Positions 15,673 through 22,529 of a stretch of DNA of 23,979 nucleotides are shown here, one piece after another (position 1 is the stretch's first letter; each line of letters begins with the position of its first letter). The notes beneath the pieces were generated by a model. The model had not been told where the DNA came from and ran no database searches. It worked only from the letters and a program-made list of their open reading frames with translations. The position numbers and the translations under genes are program-made. The stretch lies in contig DXZW01000038.1 of assembly GCA_019419455.1 (NCBI GenBank), forward strand, positions 1 through 23,979. Reading direction: 5' to 3'. This DNA comes from Collinsella sp. (lineage in GTDB: Bacteria; Actinomycetota; Coriobacteriia; Coriobacteriales; Coriobacteriaceae).

Positions 15673-16935
15673 CTATAGCCCGTACACCTCAACCATAGCT
15701 TCACCAATACGGTGAGGCACGCCGGTAACCAGAGCGTTACCCATGCAAAAAGCTCGATGGCCATCGGTCATGCCGGTGTCGGTCCAGCCCTTCGGGAATC
15801 CTTGGAGCTGATCGAGCTCGTCGGGGACAAGACGACGGAAACGACCGTCGGGGCACTCGATAACATGCTTAAAACGGCTGGCTCCCGTGCCACCTTCGCC
15901 CGTGAGGATGGTGCGGCTCGGCTTGTCGGTGGCATCCGGGAAACTCATGGCTCCCTCGGAATACGTGTATGTAAAGCCCGTCTTTTTGTTGGTGCGCTCC
16001 TCGCGCTTGCTGCCCTTAAGGTAACGCCAGTCTGGAAGCTTTTCGTCAGAGATGTAGAACTGCTCCGGAACATTCGCCTCGTCGACAAGCACATCGCCAA
16101 GCACGCGGCGCTCGCCGTGATAGTCCTCGGCGAAGTCGCAGGTCAGAACATGGCAGTCCTGCATGACGCCGGCGTTCTTGAACTGCGAGGTCTTTTGACC
16201 AACGCCAAAGCGAGTCGAGTTCTCGTAAGGATCGGGAAGGACATCAAGCTCCGCTATTTCGTCAGGATAGATGGCGGGGAAGGCCTTCGCCATAACGCCG
16301 TTATGCATGCGATCGGCAAGATCGACCTTGCCGGCGTTCTTCTCGCAGAAGATGTAAACGCGCTTGCGACGCTGGGGAAACCCGTATTCTGCAGAGTTGA
16401 CTACGCGCCATTCAACGGTGTAATCGAGATCGGCGAGGCAACTCAAGATGATGGCGAAGTCGCGACCGCGCTGAGAGGCGGGCGACTTGAGCAAGCGGTC
16501 AACATTCTCAAAGAGACCGAAGCAGGGCTGCTTCATCTCGAGGAAGTGATAGATGTCCCACCACAGGACACCCTTCTTGCCCTCGATGCCGTGCGCTTGA
16601 TTGAGCGGACGTGCAACAGAGTAGTCCTGGCAAGGGAAACCACCGACGACCATTTGCACGTCGGGGATTTTAATCTCGCCGGCCTCAGCCTGCTCAAGTA
16701 CCTTGTTGATATCTTCGTTGACAACGGAATCTTCGCCAAAGCGATCCATGTAGCAACGTGCCGCAAACTGGCGGGACTTAGTTCCGGGCGGCTCCCACTG
16801 GTTGGCCCAAATGGTATGGAAGGGGCCGGCGGGCTTCATGTAAAACTTGGGATGACGCGGGTCGGCATAACCTTCGAGACCCAGCCGAAATCCGCCGACG
16901 CCCGCAAAAAGCTCGGCAATGTTAATCTCAGACAC
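15673..16935 (-). CDS. DNA cytosine-5 methyltransferase of a Sau3AI-type RM system
   Basis: This enzyme transfers a methyl group from S-adenosylmethionine to C5 of cytosine and protects host DNA from the adjacent endonuclease. The 420-residue protein has motif I IAELFAGVGGFRLGLE (6-21), catalytic Cys102 in GGFPCQDYSVA, ENV at 143-145, motif VIII QRRKRVYIF, a target-recognition region, and motif X GNALVTGVPHRIGEAM. The start is taken as GTG at 16935, just before motif I with GGAGA upstream. ATG starts further up would overlap the divergent gene and add unrelated sequence. It is divergent from the Sau3AI/MutH-like nuclease by 141 bp, a standard type II arrangement. The GATC target is predicted from the partner nuclease family. 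Confidence 0.93.
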   Translation of the reverse strand: MSEINIAELFAGVGGFRLGLEGYADPRHPKFYMKPAGPFHTIWANQWEPPGTKSRQFAARCYMDRFGEDSVVNEDINKVLEQAEAGEIKIPDVQMVVGGFPCQDYSVARPLNQAHGIEGKKGVLWWDIYHFLEMKQPCFGLFENVDRLLKSPASQRGRDFAIILSCLADLDYTVEWRVVNSAEYGFPQRRKRVYIFCEKNAGKVDLADRMHNGVMAKAFPAIYPDEIAELDVLPDPYENSTRFGVGQKTSQFKNAGVMQDCHVLTCDFAEDYHGERRVLGDVLVDEANVPEQFYISDEKLPDWRYLKGSKREERTNKKTGFTYTYSEGAMSFPDATDKPSRTILTGEGGTGASRFKHVIECPDGRFRRLVPDELDQLQGFPKGWTDTGMTDGHRAFCMGNALVTGVPHRIGEAMVEVYGL

Positions 16936-16975
16936 GTTTCTCCAATCGCTGCTGTGTCCGTTTATGGTGCTCACA

Positions 16976-17004
16976 ACAATAACCGATCGAGCGGACAAGA
17001 TCAA
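16976..17004 (-). promoter_or_regulatory. Methyltransferase promoter containing two GATC sites
   Basis: On the minus strand TTGATC (17004-16999) and TATTGT (16981-16976) are 17 bases apart. One GATC lies in the -35 box (16999-17002) and another in the spacer (16985-16988). If the system recognises GATC, methylation here could feed back on transcription. Confidence 0.45.
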
Positions 17005-17076
17005 GCCCTCAATTTTATGGAGGAAATTGCTGCCCTGAACTACCATGAGGTTAACTGCGACTTTCGGAGGTACCCC

Positions 17077-18582
17077 ATGTCCAAGAAGCACCTCGATTTC
17101 AAGCGCATGCTTGACGATACTGATTTTTCTGACCCCTCAAGCATCGAGCGCTACGCTGCCAATCTCGACGGGATGACTTTTCGCGATATCCTCGAGCTCG
17201 GTATTGCGCCGGAAGGGGAGAGTGCGCCCAAGGACTTTGGTTCCAAGAAGTATAAGGGCGGTATGGGCACTCTTATCGAGGAGCGATACTTTGGCTACAA
17301 GGCCAACAGCGATGATCGACCGGATTTTCCCGAGGCGGGCGTCGAGCTCAAGGCTACGTGCTTTGATGTGCTCAAGGATGGTCGCAAATCCGCCGGTGAA
17401 CGTCTTGTCTTGACGATGATTCCCTACGACCGTCCCGTTTCTCTCGACTATGAAAGTTCGCATCTCAAGACCAAGCTCAGCAATATCCTGCTGATTTACT
17501 ACGGCCGCGATCGTTCCATCGATAAATACGACCAGCGCATTGAGCGCGCGGTCATGGTTCGTCTGCCCGAAGAGGACATGAAGATCATTCGAGCCGACTA
17601 CGAGAAGATCATTTCGTACATTCAGGATGGTCGCGCGGACGAGCTGTCGGAGGGCATGACAACCTACTTGGGAGCCTGCACAAAGGGCGCAACCGAAGCG
17701 ACAATGTGGGTCGACCAGTATTACGAGTACTTCAATACCGATACGGGCGAGGTCGAGCACCGTCGCGCAAAGCGTCGCGCTTTTTCGCTCAAGCGCTCGT
17801 ATATGGACTATGTGCTCCATACCTACGTGCTCGGTGCCCCGCGCGTTGGCGAGAGTATCGTCCAGGCTGGCGACGAGTCCGTTGATTTCGAAAGCTATGT
17901 AACTGGACTTATCGAGCGACACTATGGCGAAACCGATCGCCAGATTGCGGAGCAGTACGGCCTGGAGTATACGGGCAACAAAGCGCAATGGACGACACTC
18001 GTTTATCGAATGCTCGGTATTAAAAGCAACGCTGCCGAGGAGTTCGTTAAGGCCGGGATTAACGTCCGTGCTTGTCGCGTTAATAAGAGAGGGCACATCG
18101 AGCAGGCAATGTCCTTCCCTCCGTTTGAGTTTAAGCAGCTAATCAACGAGGATTGGGAAACGTCTTCCTTCCGTGCGCGCCTTGAGACCAACCGTTTCTT
18201 CTTTGTCGTGTTCCGTGAGGACCACGAGGGGGAGTGGCGCCTTGACCGCTGCCTATTCTGGGCAATGCCGGCAAACGAAATCGAAGGCCCCGCAAAGGCT
18301 TGCTGGGACGAGACACGAAAGGTGATTAGGGAGGGCGTTGAGCTCAATCCGTATCGGGATGCAAGCGGAAAGCTCAAGGTGACCAACAATCTGCCCGGTA
18401 TGGCGGACAACCCGATCGTCCACGTTCGCCCGCATACCTCAAAAGCTGCGTACAAGTTCGCCGACGGAACCGAAATCGGCGATATTGCGAGGAACGCCTA
18501 CGAGCTGCCCGACGGACGCTGGATGACCAAGCAATCGTTCTGGTTCAACAAGGGCTATCTGGAACATATTCTGGGGCTGTAA
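17077..18582 (+). CDS. Sau3AI/MutH-family type II restriction endonuclease
   Basis: This nuclease cuts unmodified invading DNA. The 501-residue length matches Sau3AI-type enzymes (near 490). The N-terminal catalytic domain has GTLIEERYFGYK (65-75), PDF with Asp83, and VELKAT with Glu90 and Lys92. The Glu68/69...Asp83...Glu90-x-Lys92 spacing equals that of MutH (Glu56, Asp70, Glu77, Lys79). The C-terminal half (about 280-501) corresponds to the second, MutH-like allosteric DNA-binding domain of Sau3AI and ends in a tryptophan/phenylalanine-rich segment (TKQSFWFNKGYLEHI). GGAGG (17066-17070) fixes the ATG at 17077; the frame is open far upstream only because it shadows the methyltransferase. 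Recognition of GATC is expected from the family and not shown directly. Confidence 0.92.
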   Translation: MSKKHLDFKRMLDDTDFSDPSSIERYAANLDGMTFRDILELGIAPEGESAPKDFGSKKYKGGMGTLIEERYFGYKANSDDRPDFPEAGVELKATCFDVLKDGRKSAGERLVLTMIPYDRPVSLDYESSHLKTKLSNILLIYYGRDRSIDKYDQRIERAVMVRLPEEDMKIIRADYEKIISYIQDGRADELSEGMTTYLGACTKGATEATMWVDQYYEYFNTDTGEVEHRRAKRRAFSLKRSYMDYVLHTYVLGAPRVGESIVQAGDESVDFESYVTGLIERHYGETDRQIAEQYGLEYTGNKAQWTTLVYRMLGIKSNAAEEFVKAGINVRACRVNKRGHIEQAMSFPPFEFKQLINEDWETSSFRARLETNRFFFVVFREDHEGEWRLDRCLFWAMPANEIEGPAKACWDETRKVIREGVELNPYRDASGKLKVTNNLPGMADNPIVHVRPHTSKAAYKFADGTEIGDIARNAYELPDGRWMTKQSFWFNKGYLEHILGL

Positions 18583-18615
18583 TCCCTCGAGCCCGCAACT
18601 CGGCAACCAGCGCAT

Positions 18616-18675
18616 ACTCGATTTTCGAGGAATTCCACACTCGATTTTCGAGGAAATCTGGACTCGATTTTCGAG
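18616..18675. repeat. Three 23-bp-period palindromic repeats
   Basis: The 14-mer ACTCGATTTTCGAG occurs exactly at 18616-18629, 18639-18652 and 18662-18675, so the period is 23 bp each time. The core CTCGA-TTT-TCGAG is a 5-bp palindrome. Linkers are partly conserved (GGAA after the first two). It occupies the 100-bp gap between two convergent genes. The array is too small and regular for CRISPR. A protein-binding array or repeated terminator-like hairpins are possible. Confidence 0.8.
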
Positions 18676-18682
18676 CTTTGCC

Positions 18683-19381
18683 CTACAGGTAAATCCCCTC
18701 GCACAGGGTCTTGTGGAACTGGGTGTGGTGGTCGCGTGCCCAGGTGAAGAGCGCCTGGTCAAAGTTGTCCTGGCTGGCGGGGATGCCGTAGACGCCGGCG
18801 ACTTCCACGCGCACGAACTCCAGCGCGGGCAGCTTGTTGATGGCCGTGAGTGCAAACGGCGACGTGGGCTCCTCGAACAGGTAATGGCTGCCTTGCAGCG
18901 CGCCGCAGGCGGTGCAGGTGCTGGCGAGCGATACGGTCTTGGTGGTGCGCGACGTTACGGGCTTGTAGCCGCAGCGCTCGCGCAGGTAGTCGCGGATCTC
19001 GGCCGGCACGCAGCCCAACGCGGGGACGATGGCTATGGCGTTGGCGCGGGCGGTGTCGATCGCGATGTGGCCCGCGTCGTCCATGGCGGGCGCTACGCTG
19101 GGCGCAGCCTTGCTGCTCGAGTCCTCGGCCGCCAAATACGGAATGCCAAAGGCCGCGACCGTCGTCTGCTCGTGGCACTTCCAGCATTCGCGCTTGCCCA
19201 GCACCAGGTAGATGTAGGGCGCGCTGGGGTCGGAGCGATCCACGCCGGGCAGCCACGCGGCAAAGGGCTCGGGGTTGACGCCATCGGGCACGTACCAGAT
19301 CTTCTTGGTCCGGTCCCACTTGGCGCCCAGGGCCTTGGCCTCGTCTTTGTGCGAAAAGGGAACATCAAGCTCGGTGCGCAT
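18683..19381 (-). CDS. DUF5710-domain protein with two CxxC pairs
   Basis: A 232-residue protein of unknown function. The N-terminal 45 residues (LDVPFSHKDEAKALGAKWD, then TKKIWYVPDG) are a DUF5710 module, a small domain often found attached to plasmid primases and other mobile-element DNA proteins. Two separated Cys pairs, CWKC (66-69) and CTAC (156-159), could bind one zinc, with a variable Ala/Ser-rich stretch (about 84-120) between. The ATG at 19381 follows AAAGGAG; the frame is open 64 codons further up without support. GC-rich codon use matches the chromosome, unlike its restriction and methylase neighbours. It sits between two defence modules; whether it belongs to either is unknown. 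Confidence 0.8.
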   Translation of the reverse strand: MRTELDVPFSHKDEAKALGAKWDRTKKIWYVPDGVNPEPFAAWLPGVDRSDPSAPYIYLVLGKRECWKCHEQTTVAAFGIPYLAAEDSSSKAAPSVAPAMDDAGHIAIDTARANAIAIVPALGCVPAEIRDYLRERCGYKPVTSRTTKTVSLASTCTACGALQGSHYLFEEPTSPFALTAINKLPALEFVRVEVAGVYGIPASQDNFDQALFTWARDHHTQFHKTLCEGIYL

Positions 19382-19702
19382 GGCGGCTCCTTTGTGCGGC
19401 TTGCGGTGCATGTGCTCCAAGGATACCCCAGCGGCGGACGTCCGATGCATGCCGACGGAATTGCTGATGTTCTTGCTGTTGGCCGCGGCTGTTTGCAAAC
19501 GCGACGGTGCCGTTGGGGCATTGCTATAAGTCAGCAAATGAGCAATTTGGCCGTCCAAGCAGTCGCAAAGCAAAATGGAAGTCCCGCGCCGTCAAGCAGT
19601 TTTGCCGCTGCTGCACTACATAATCACAGTTAAACGCGGCAATTCGCTCTTGTACAGTCTTAACCGTGATCACACGTCATTAGTAGCTCAGAGGTTAGGG
19701 CG
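19382..19702. other. Gene-free stretch before the decayed mobile element
   Basis: This 321-base stretch should contain the minus-strand promoter of the DUF5710 gene. A possible plus-strand -10-like CATAAT lies near 19619, with no good -35. From about 19685 a short segment resembles a tRNA D-arm (TAGCTCAGAGGTTAG), but no anticodon or T arm follows. Nothing else was recognised. Confidence 0.4.
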
Positions 19703-19948
19703 GTGACTGAATGGCTCGGTACAAAGGCGAGAATAGGGCATGGGAAGGAGCCGCTCGGCTGCTCGCAAATCCGGCGCGCGGACGTGAAGGTGTGCGAGAC
19801 CCCCAAGCACGTGGCCGAGATCGGCGGGTGGAGCCTGCGCCAAGTCCAGAAGTGGTGCGCGGACGGGACGCTCCCCGCGATGATGATCGGCGGCACCTGA
19901 GCGATCAGCGGGCAGAAAATCTGCGACATGCTCGGCATTGAGGACTAG
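19703..19948 (+). pseudogene. Excisionase-type helix-turn-helix gene, interrupted by TGA
   Basis: The encoded segment CETPKHVAEIGGWSLRQVQ then KWCADGTLPAMMIGGT is a small MerR/excisionase-like HTH, a type common on integrative elements. Family members normally continue IGGTW-I; here the Trp position is TGA (19898-19900). The same frame continues AISGQKICDMLGIED to a TAG at 19946-19948, as expected for the natural C-terminus. It is either a nonsense mutation or TGA read-through. The start is unclear: GTG at 19703 gives an unrecognised 25-residue lead-in, and GTG at 19785 is just before the domain. It is in the same frame as the primase fragment 160 bases downstream. Confidence 0.6.
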
Positions 19949-19950
19949 CG

Positions 19951-20121
19951 ATGCCTATGGAAGCATTCAAGGAAAATGACACCGGTGGCCGTATACTTGG
20001 CGGCGGGGCCACCGGCGGCGAGTGGACAGGCCGGGGGCCTGTCGTGGCTGCATCTTACAGCTCGGTCACGGGGAGCGCCGCCTCGCAGCTCGATTGCGGG
20101 GTGAGCCAGCATGAACGATAA
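19951..20121 (+). CDS. Possible small protein of the mobile-element remnant
   Basis: A 56-codon frame starting MPMEAFKENDTGGRILGG and ending VSQHER. GAGGA lies eight bases upstream of the ATG. It overlaps the start of the primase fragment by 11 bases (ATGAACGATAA), the arrangement expected of translationally coupled genes. Gly/Ser-rich composition and the absence of recognised similarity keep confidence low; it may be a decayed remnant. Confidence 0.3.
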   Translation: MPMEAFKENDTGGRILGGGATGGEWTGRGPVVAASYSSVTGSAASQLDCGVSQHER

Positions 20122-20527
20122 GGAGAAGGCCGACTTGGCGTTCCTCTCTATGGAGCCGCCCAAGAACTACGAGACTTGGAAGAACATCGGCATCAGCTAC
20201 GAGGCCGCTGGAGGCGACCACGACACGTTCCTCAGCTGGTGCTCCCACGACCCCGAGAAGTACGACGAGGCCGTTACCCGCAAGCTCTTCGAGCATGTGG
20301 ACGAGGGCGGTAGGATCACGGCGGGCACGCTCATCTGGCATGCGGCGAACGCAGGCTGAAAGAGCACGGGCGACCATACAAGCGGAGCGCTTTGCACGGC
20401 CTCCGGCGGCCATGACCTCTCCGGATTGCCGTACTTGGAGCAGGCGATCAAGCAAATCGAGGCCAAGGCGTTTTACCTGCACTTCTGCTGTTCACGGGAA
20501 GCAAACAGCCGTTCGGTGACGTTTTAA
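20111..20527 (+). pseudogene. PriCT-2 primase fragment of a mobile element
   Basis: The first 82 codons encode a PriCT-2 (primase C-terminal 2) domain almost alone: PPKNYETWKNIGISYEAAGG, then FLSWCSHDPEKYDEAVTRKL and GGRITAGTLIWHAANAG. In phage and plasmid primase-helicase proteins this domain ends with G-W after TLxxxAxxxG; here that Trp position is TGA (20357-20359). The frame then runs on for 55 more codons (LPYLEQAIKQIEAKAF and others) to TAA at 20525-20527 with no recognised domain. The polymerase and helicase parts are absent, so this is a remnant of a replication gene. A GGGGTGA precedes the ATG. Confidence 0.6.
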
Positions 20528-20556
20528 AGCTCAGGTCTCCAATCCCTCTGATTGCT

Positions 20557-20575
20557 GCTAATCTATAAAGTTAGC
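20557..20575. promoter_or_regulatory. Small inverted repeat before the second methyltransferase
   Basis: GCTAA (20557-20561) and TTAGC (20571-20575) flank TCTATAAAG, which includes a TATAAA -10-like box (20564-20569). No good -35 is present. It may be an operator/promoter for the methyltransferase, but the arms are only five bases. Confidence 0.3.
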
Positions 20576-20644
20576 GAGTTGAATTCTTTTCGAGTTTGTG
20601 ACGCTCGCATACGGTCATTCTAGGACGCCGAAGGGGTGATTGCG

Positions 20645-21721
20645 ATGAGCGTTGATAGTTCCACGGAGGATAAGGCTCAGAGCGCCTCCATTGGTGCTGT
20701 GGATTTGTTTTGCGGGGTCGGGGGCCTGACCTACGGTTTACGCACCGCTGGCATCGATGTGGTGGCTGGGTTTGACCTCGATTCCTCTTGCCAGTACGCC
20801 TACGATGCGAACAACGGCAAGGACAAGTTCATCTGCAAGAACATCGCCGAGGTCACCGGGGAGGAAGTCAAGGAGCTCCTGAAGGACTTTGACATCAAAG
20901 TCTTGGTAGGGTGCGCTCCTTGCCAGCCCTTCTCGAAGCACCGCAAGGACAAGAAGCATCGCGAGAAGCACAAGGACTGGGGGTTGCTTGCGCAGTTTGG
21001 GAGGCTTGTACGTGAAGTGCAGCCAGATTACGTGTCCATGGAGAACGTGCCCGAGCTCGAGAAGGAGAGCATCTTCTCTGGTTTCTTGAACACGCTTAAG
21101 GAGTCCGGATACTCGGTGGAATACAGCGTCGTAAAGGCTGAGGAGTACGGTGTGCCCCAGCATCGGCGGCGATTGATTCTGCTAGCTTCTAGAAATGGGT
21201 CCATCAGCTTGATTGACCCTACGAATGATAACGCTCATGCTGTTACGGTTCGGCAGGCAATAGGTGCGCTGCCTGCCGTGAGCGCTGGCGGCTCTTGCAG
21301 GGGGGACTCTCTGCAAACGGCGTCGGCGCTATCAGAACTAAACTTGAAGCGCATTAAGGCTTCGACGCCTAATGGCACGTGGCGAGATTGGCCTGAGGAC
21401 CTGAGGCTTGATTGTCATAAAAAGGCTGCTGGCCAAACGTACCCTGCGGTCTACGGGAGGATGGCTTGGGACGAGACGTCCCCAACTATAACTACGCAGT
21501 TCTATATGTACGGTACGGGCCGGTTTGGGCATCCAGAGCAAAATCGAGCCCTAACCTTGCGTGAGGGTGCCGTCTTGCAGAGCTTCCCGCAGGATTACAA
21601 GTTCATTAGGCCTGGCGAGAAGATCAGCAAGAAAGCTGTGGCACGGCATATTGGAAACGCCGTGCCACCAAAGCTCGGCGAAGCGGTTGGCAAAAGCATA
21701 ATTGCCGCTTGCGTACACTAG
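20645..21721 (+). CDS. DNA cytosine-5 methyltransferase 2 (Dcm family)
   Basis: A second C5-cytosine methyltransferase, 358 residues. Motif I is AVDLFCGVGGLTYGLRTAGI (18-37). Catalytic Cys93 lies in CAPCQPFSKH; ENV is at 133-135; motif VIII is QHRRRLILLAS (172-182). A variable target-recognition region (about 200-290) follows, and motif X is HIGNAVPPKLGEAVG. AAGGGG precedes the ATG at 20645; a GTG three codons upstream is an alternative. It is clearly different from the methyltransferase at 15673-16935, so its target is expected to differ. Its stop overlaps the stop of the convergent HEPN gene (shared CTAG). GC is lower than in the housekeeping genes. It is probably the self-marking part of the DUF262-HEPN module. 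Confidence 0.95.
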   Translation: MSVDSSTEDKAQSASIGAVDLFCGVGGLTYGLRTAGIDVVAGFDLDSSCQYAYDANNGKDKFICKNIAEVTGEEVKELLKDFDIKVLVGCAPCQPFSKHRKDKKHREKHKDWGLLAQFGRLVREVQPDYVSMENVPELEKESIFSGFLNTLKESGYSVEYSVVKAEEYGVPQHRRRLILLASRNGSISLIDPTNDNAHAVTVRQAIGALPAVSAGGSCRGDSLQTASALSELNLKRIKASTPNGTWRDWPEDLRLDCHKKAAGQTYPAVYGRMAWDETSPTITTQFYMYGTGRFGHPEQNRALTLREGAVLQSFPQDYKFIRPGEKISKKAVARHIGNAVPPKLGEAVGKSIIAACVH

Positions 21722-22524
21722 CCCTCTTCTGATTCGGTCATACCGCGCCGATATTCACCGGCGTTGAGATAGGTCGAAACATCCTTGCGGAGCTGCATCA
21801 AAAATGAGTCAACATGATTGACTAGCTCCGCAAGCTCCGATGTTGTCACCTGATTGCTTGCTTCTGCAAACGAAATTGATCCATGAGCTAGGTCATTCCG
21901 TCGATTCTTGATGTCTTTAAGCTCGCTCTTAATCTCATCCCTCTTGCAGTTCGCTATATCATCATGAATCGATATTCCGTGGTCATCAAAGAGCTTGAGG
22001 ATTTTGTCTGCATCTAGATTTCCACCGGCGATGGTGTTCCGAACGCTGAATTGAAGTACGTTATTTTTAACAGCATGATCAAGCAACCTCTTGCTTATGG
22101 ACTCGGCAGTACTATTGCTGGCTTTTGGGTCGCTCAACCCGTTATACATTTGGGTATGGTGCCAAATCGATTGAAGCTTTTCGGAAACCTCAGCGTAGCC
22201 GCAACCCTCGTCCTTTACTCTGTCGTAAATCGCCTGCATGAGATTAGTGACCGAGTACTCAATGATGTTGTAGATCATAAGCTTGACGTTGGAGCGGATG
22301 ACACTGGAAACGAGGGTCACATCTGGTGTCGATGAGGGCAGGCCACTGGGATTTGCCTTTTCAGCGTTTTCGTACGCTCCTCGCATTACAGCATTGTAGC
22401 GCACGCCCTCTGCACCTTGGTCAAGCGAATCGAGCAGGGTCGCGAGCGTAATCATGCTCTTGGTCTCACCAAGGCGGTCGTTGTAGACCTCTTCGTACCC
22501 CAAGTTAAAGTCATTGGAATCCAT
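21718..22524 (-). CDS. HEPN-like nuclease (MAE_28990/MAE_18760 type)
   Basis: A probable defence ribonuclease or nucleic-acid-cutting effector. The 268-residue, mostly helical protein carries the HEPN active-site motif Rx4H at Arg209-His214 (RRNDLAHG), followed by SISFAEAS. An N-terminal helical region includes VTLVSSVIRSNVKLMIYNII, resembling the MAE_28990/MAE_18760 family of stand-alone HEPN proteins. No membrane span or signal is seen. The ATG at 22524 is five bases after the DUF262 gene stop, so it is the second gene of that operon, with GGAG inside the end of DUF262. It ends in a four-base tail-to-tail overlap with the methyltransferase. HEPN domains dimerise and cut RNA in many toxin and CRISPR systems; the target here is unknown. 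Confidence 0.88.
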   Translation of the reverse strand: MDSNDFNLGYEEVYNDRLGETKSMITLATLLDSLDQGAEGVRYNAVMRGAYENAEKANPSGLPSSTPDVTLVSSVIRSNVKLMIYNIIEYSVTNLMQAIYDRVKDEGCGYAEVSEKLQSIWHHTQMYNGLSDPKASNSTAESISKRLLDHAVKNNVLQFSVRNTIAGGNLDADKILKLFDDHGISIHDDIANCKRDEIKSELKDIKNRRNDLAHGSISFAEASNQVTTSELAELVNHVDSFLMQLRKDVSTYLNAGEYRRGMTESEEG

Positions 22525-22529
22525 AAGGT

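Noticed and set aside
15712..17076. Long upstream extension of the restriction endonuclease frame
   Set aside because: It is the antisense shadow of the methyltransferase; the strong GGAGG site and the family start point to 17077.
18616..18675. CRISPR array
   Set aside because: Repeats are 14 bp with 9-bp linkers and only three copies, with no cas genes.
19685..19725. tRNA-like D-arm sequence (TAGCTCAGAGGTTAG) at the edge of the mobile remnant
   Set aside because: The D-stem pairs, but no anticodon arm, T arm or matching acceptor strand follows, so it is not a tRNA and is too weak to call an attachment site.
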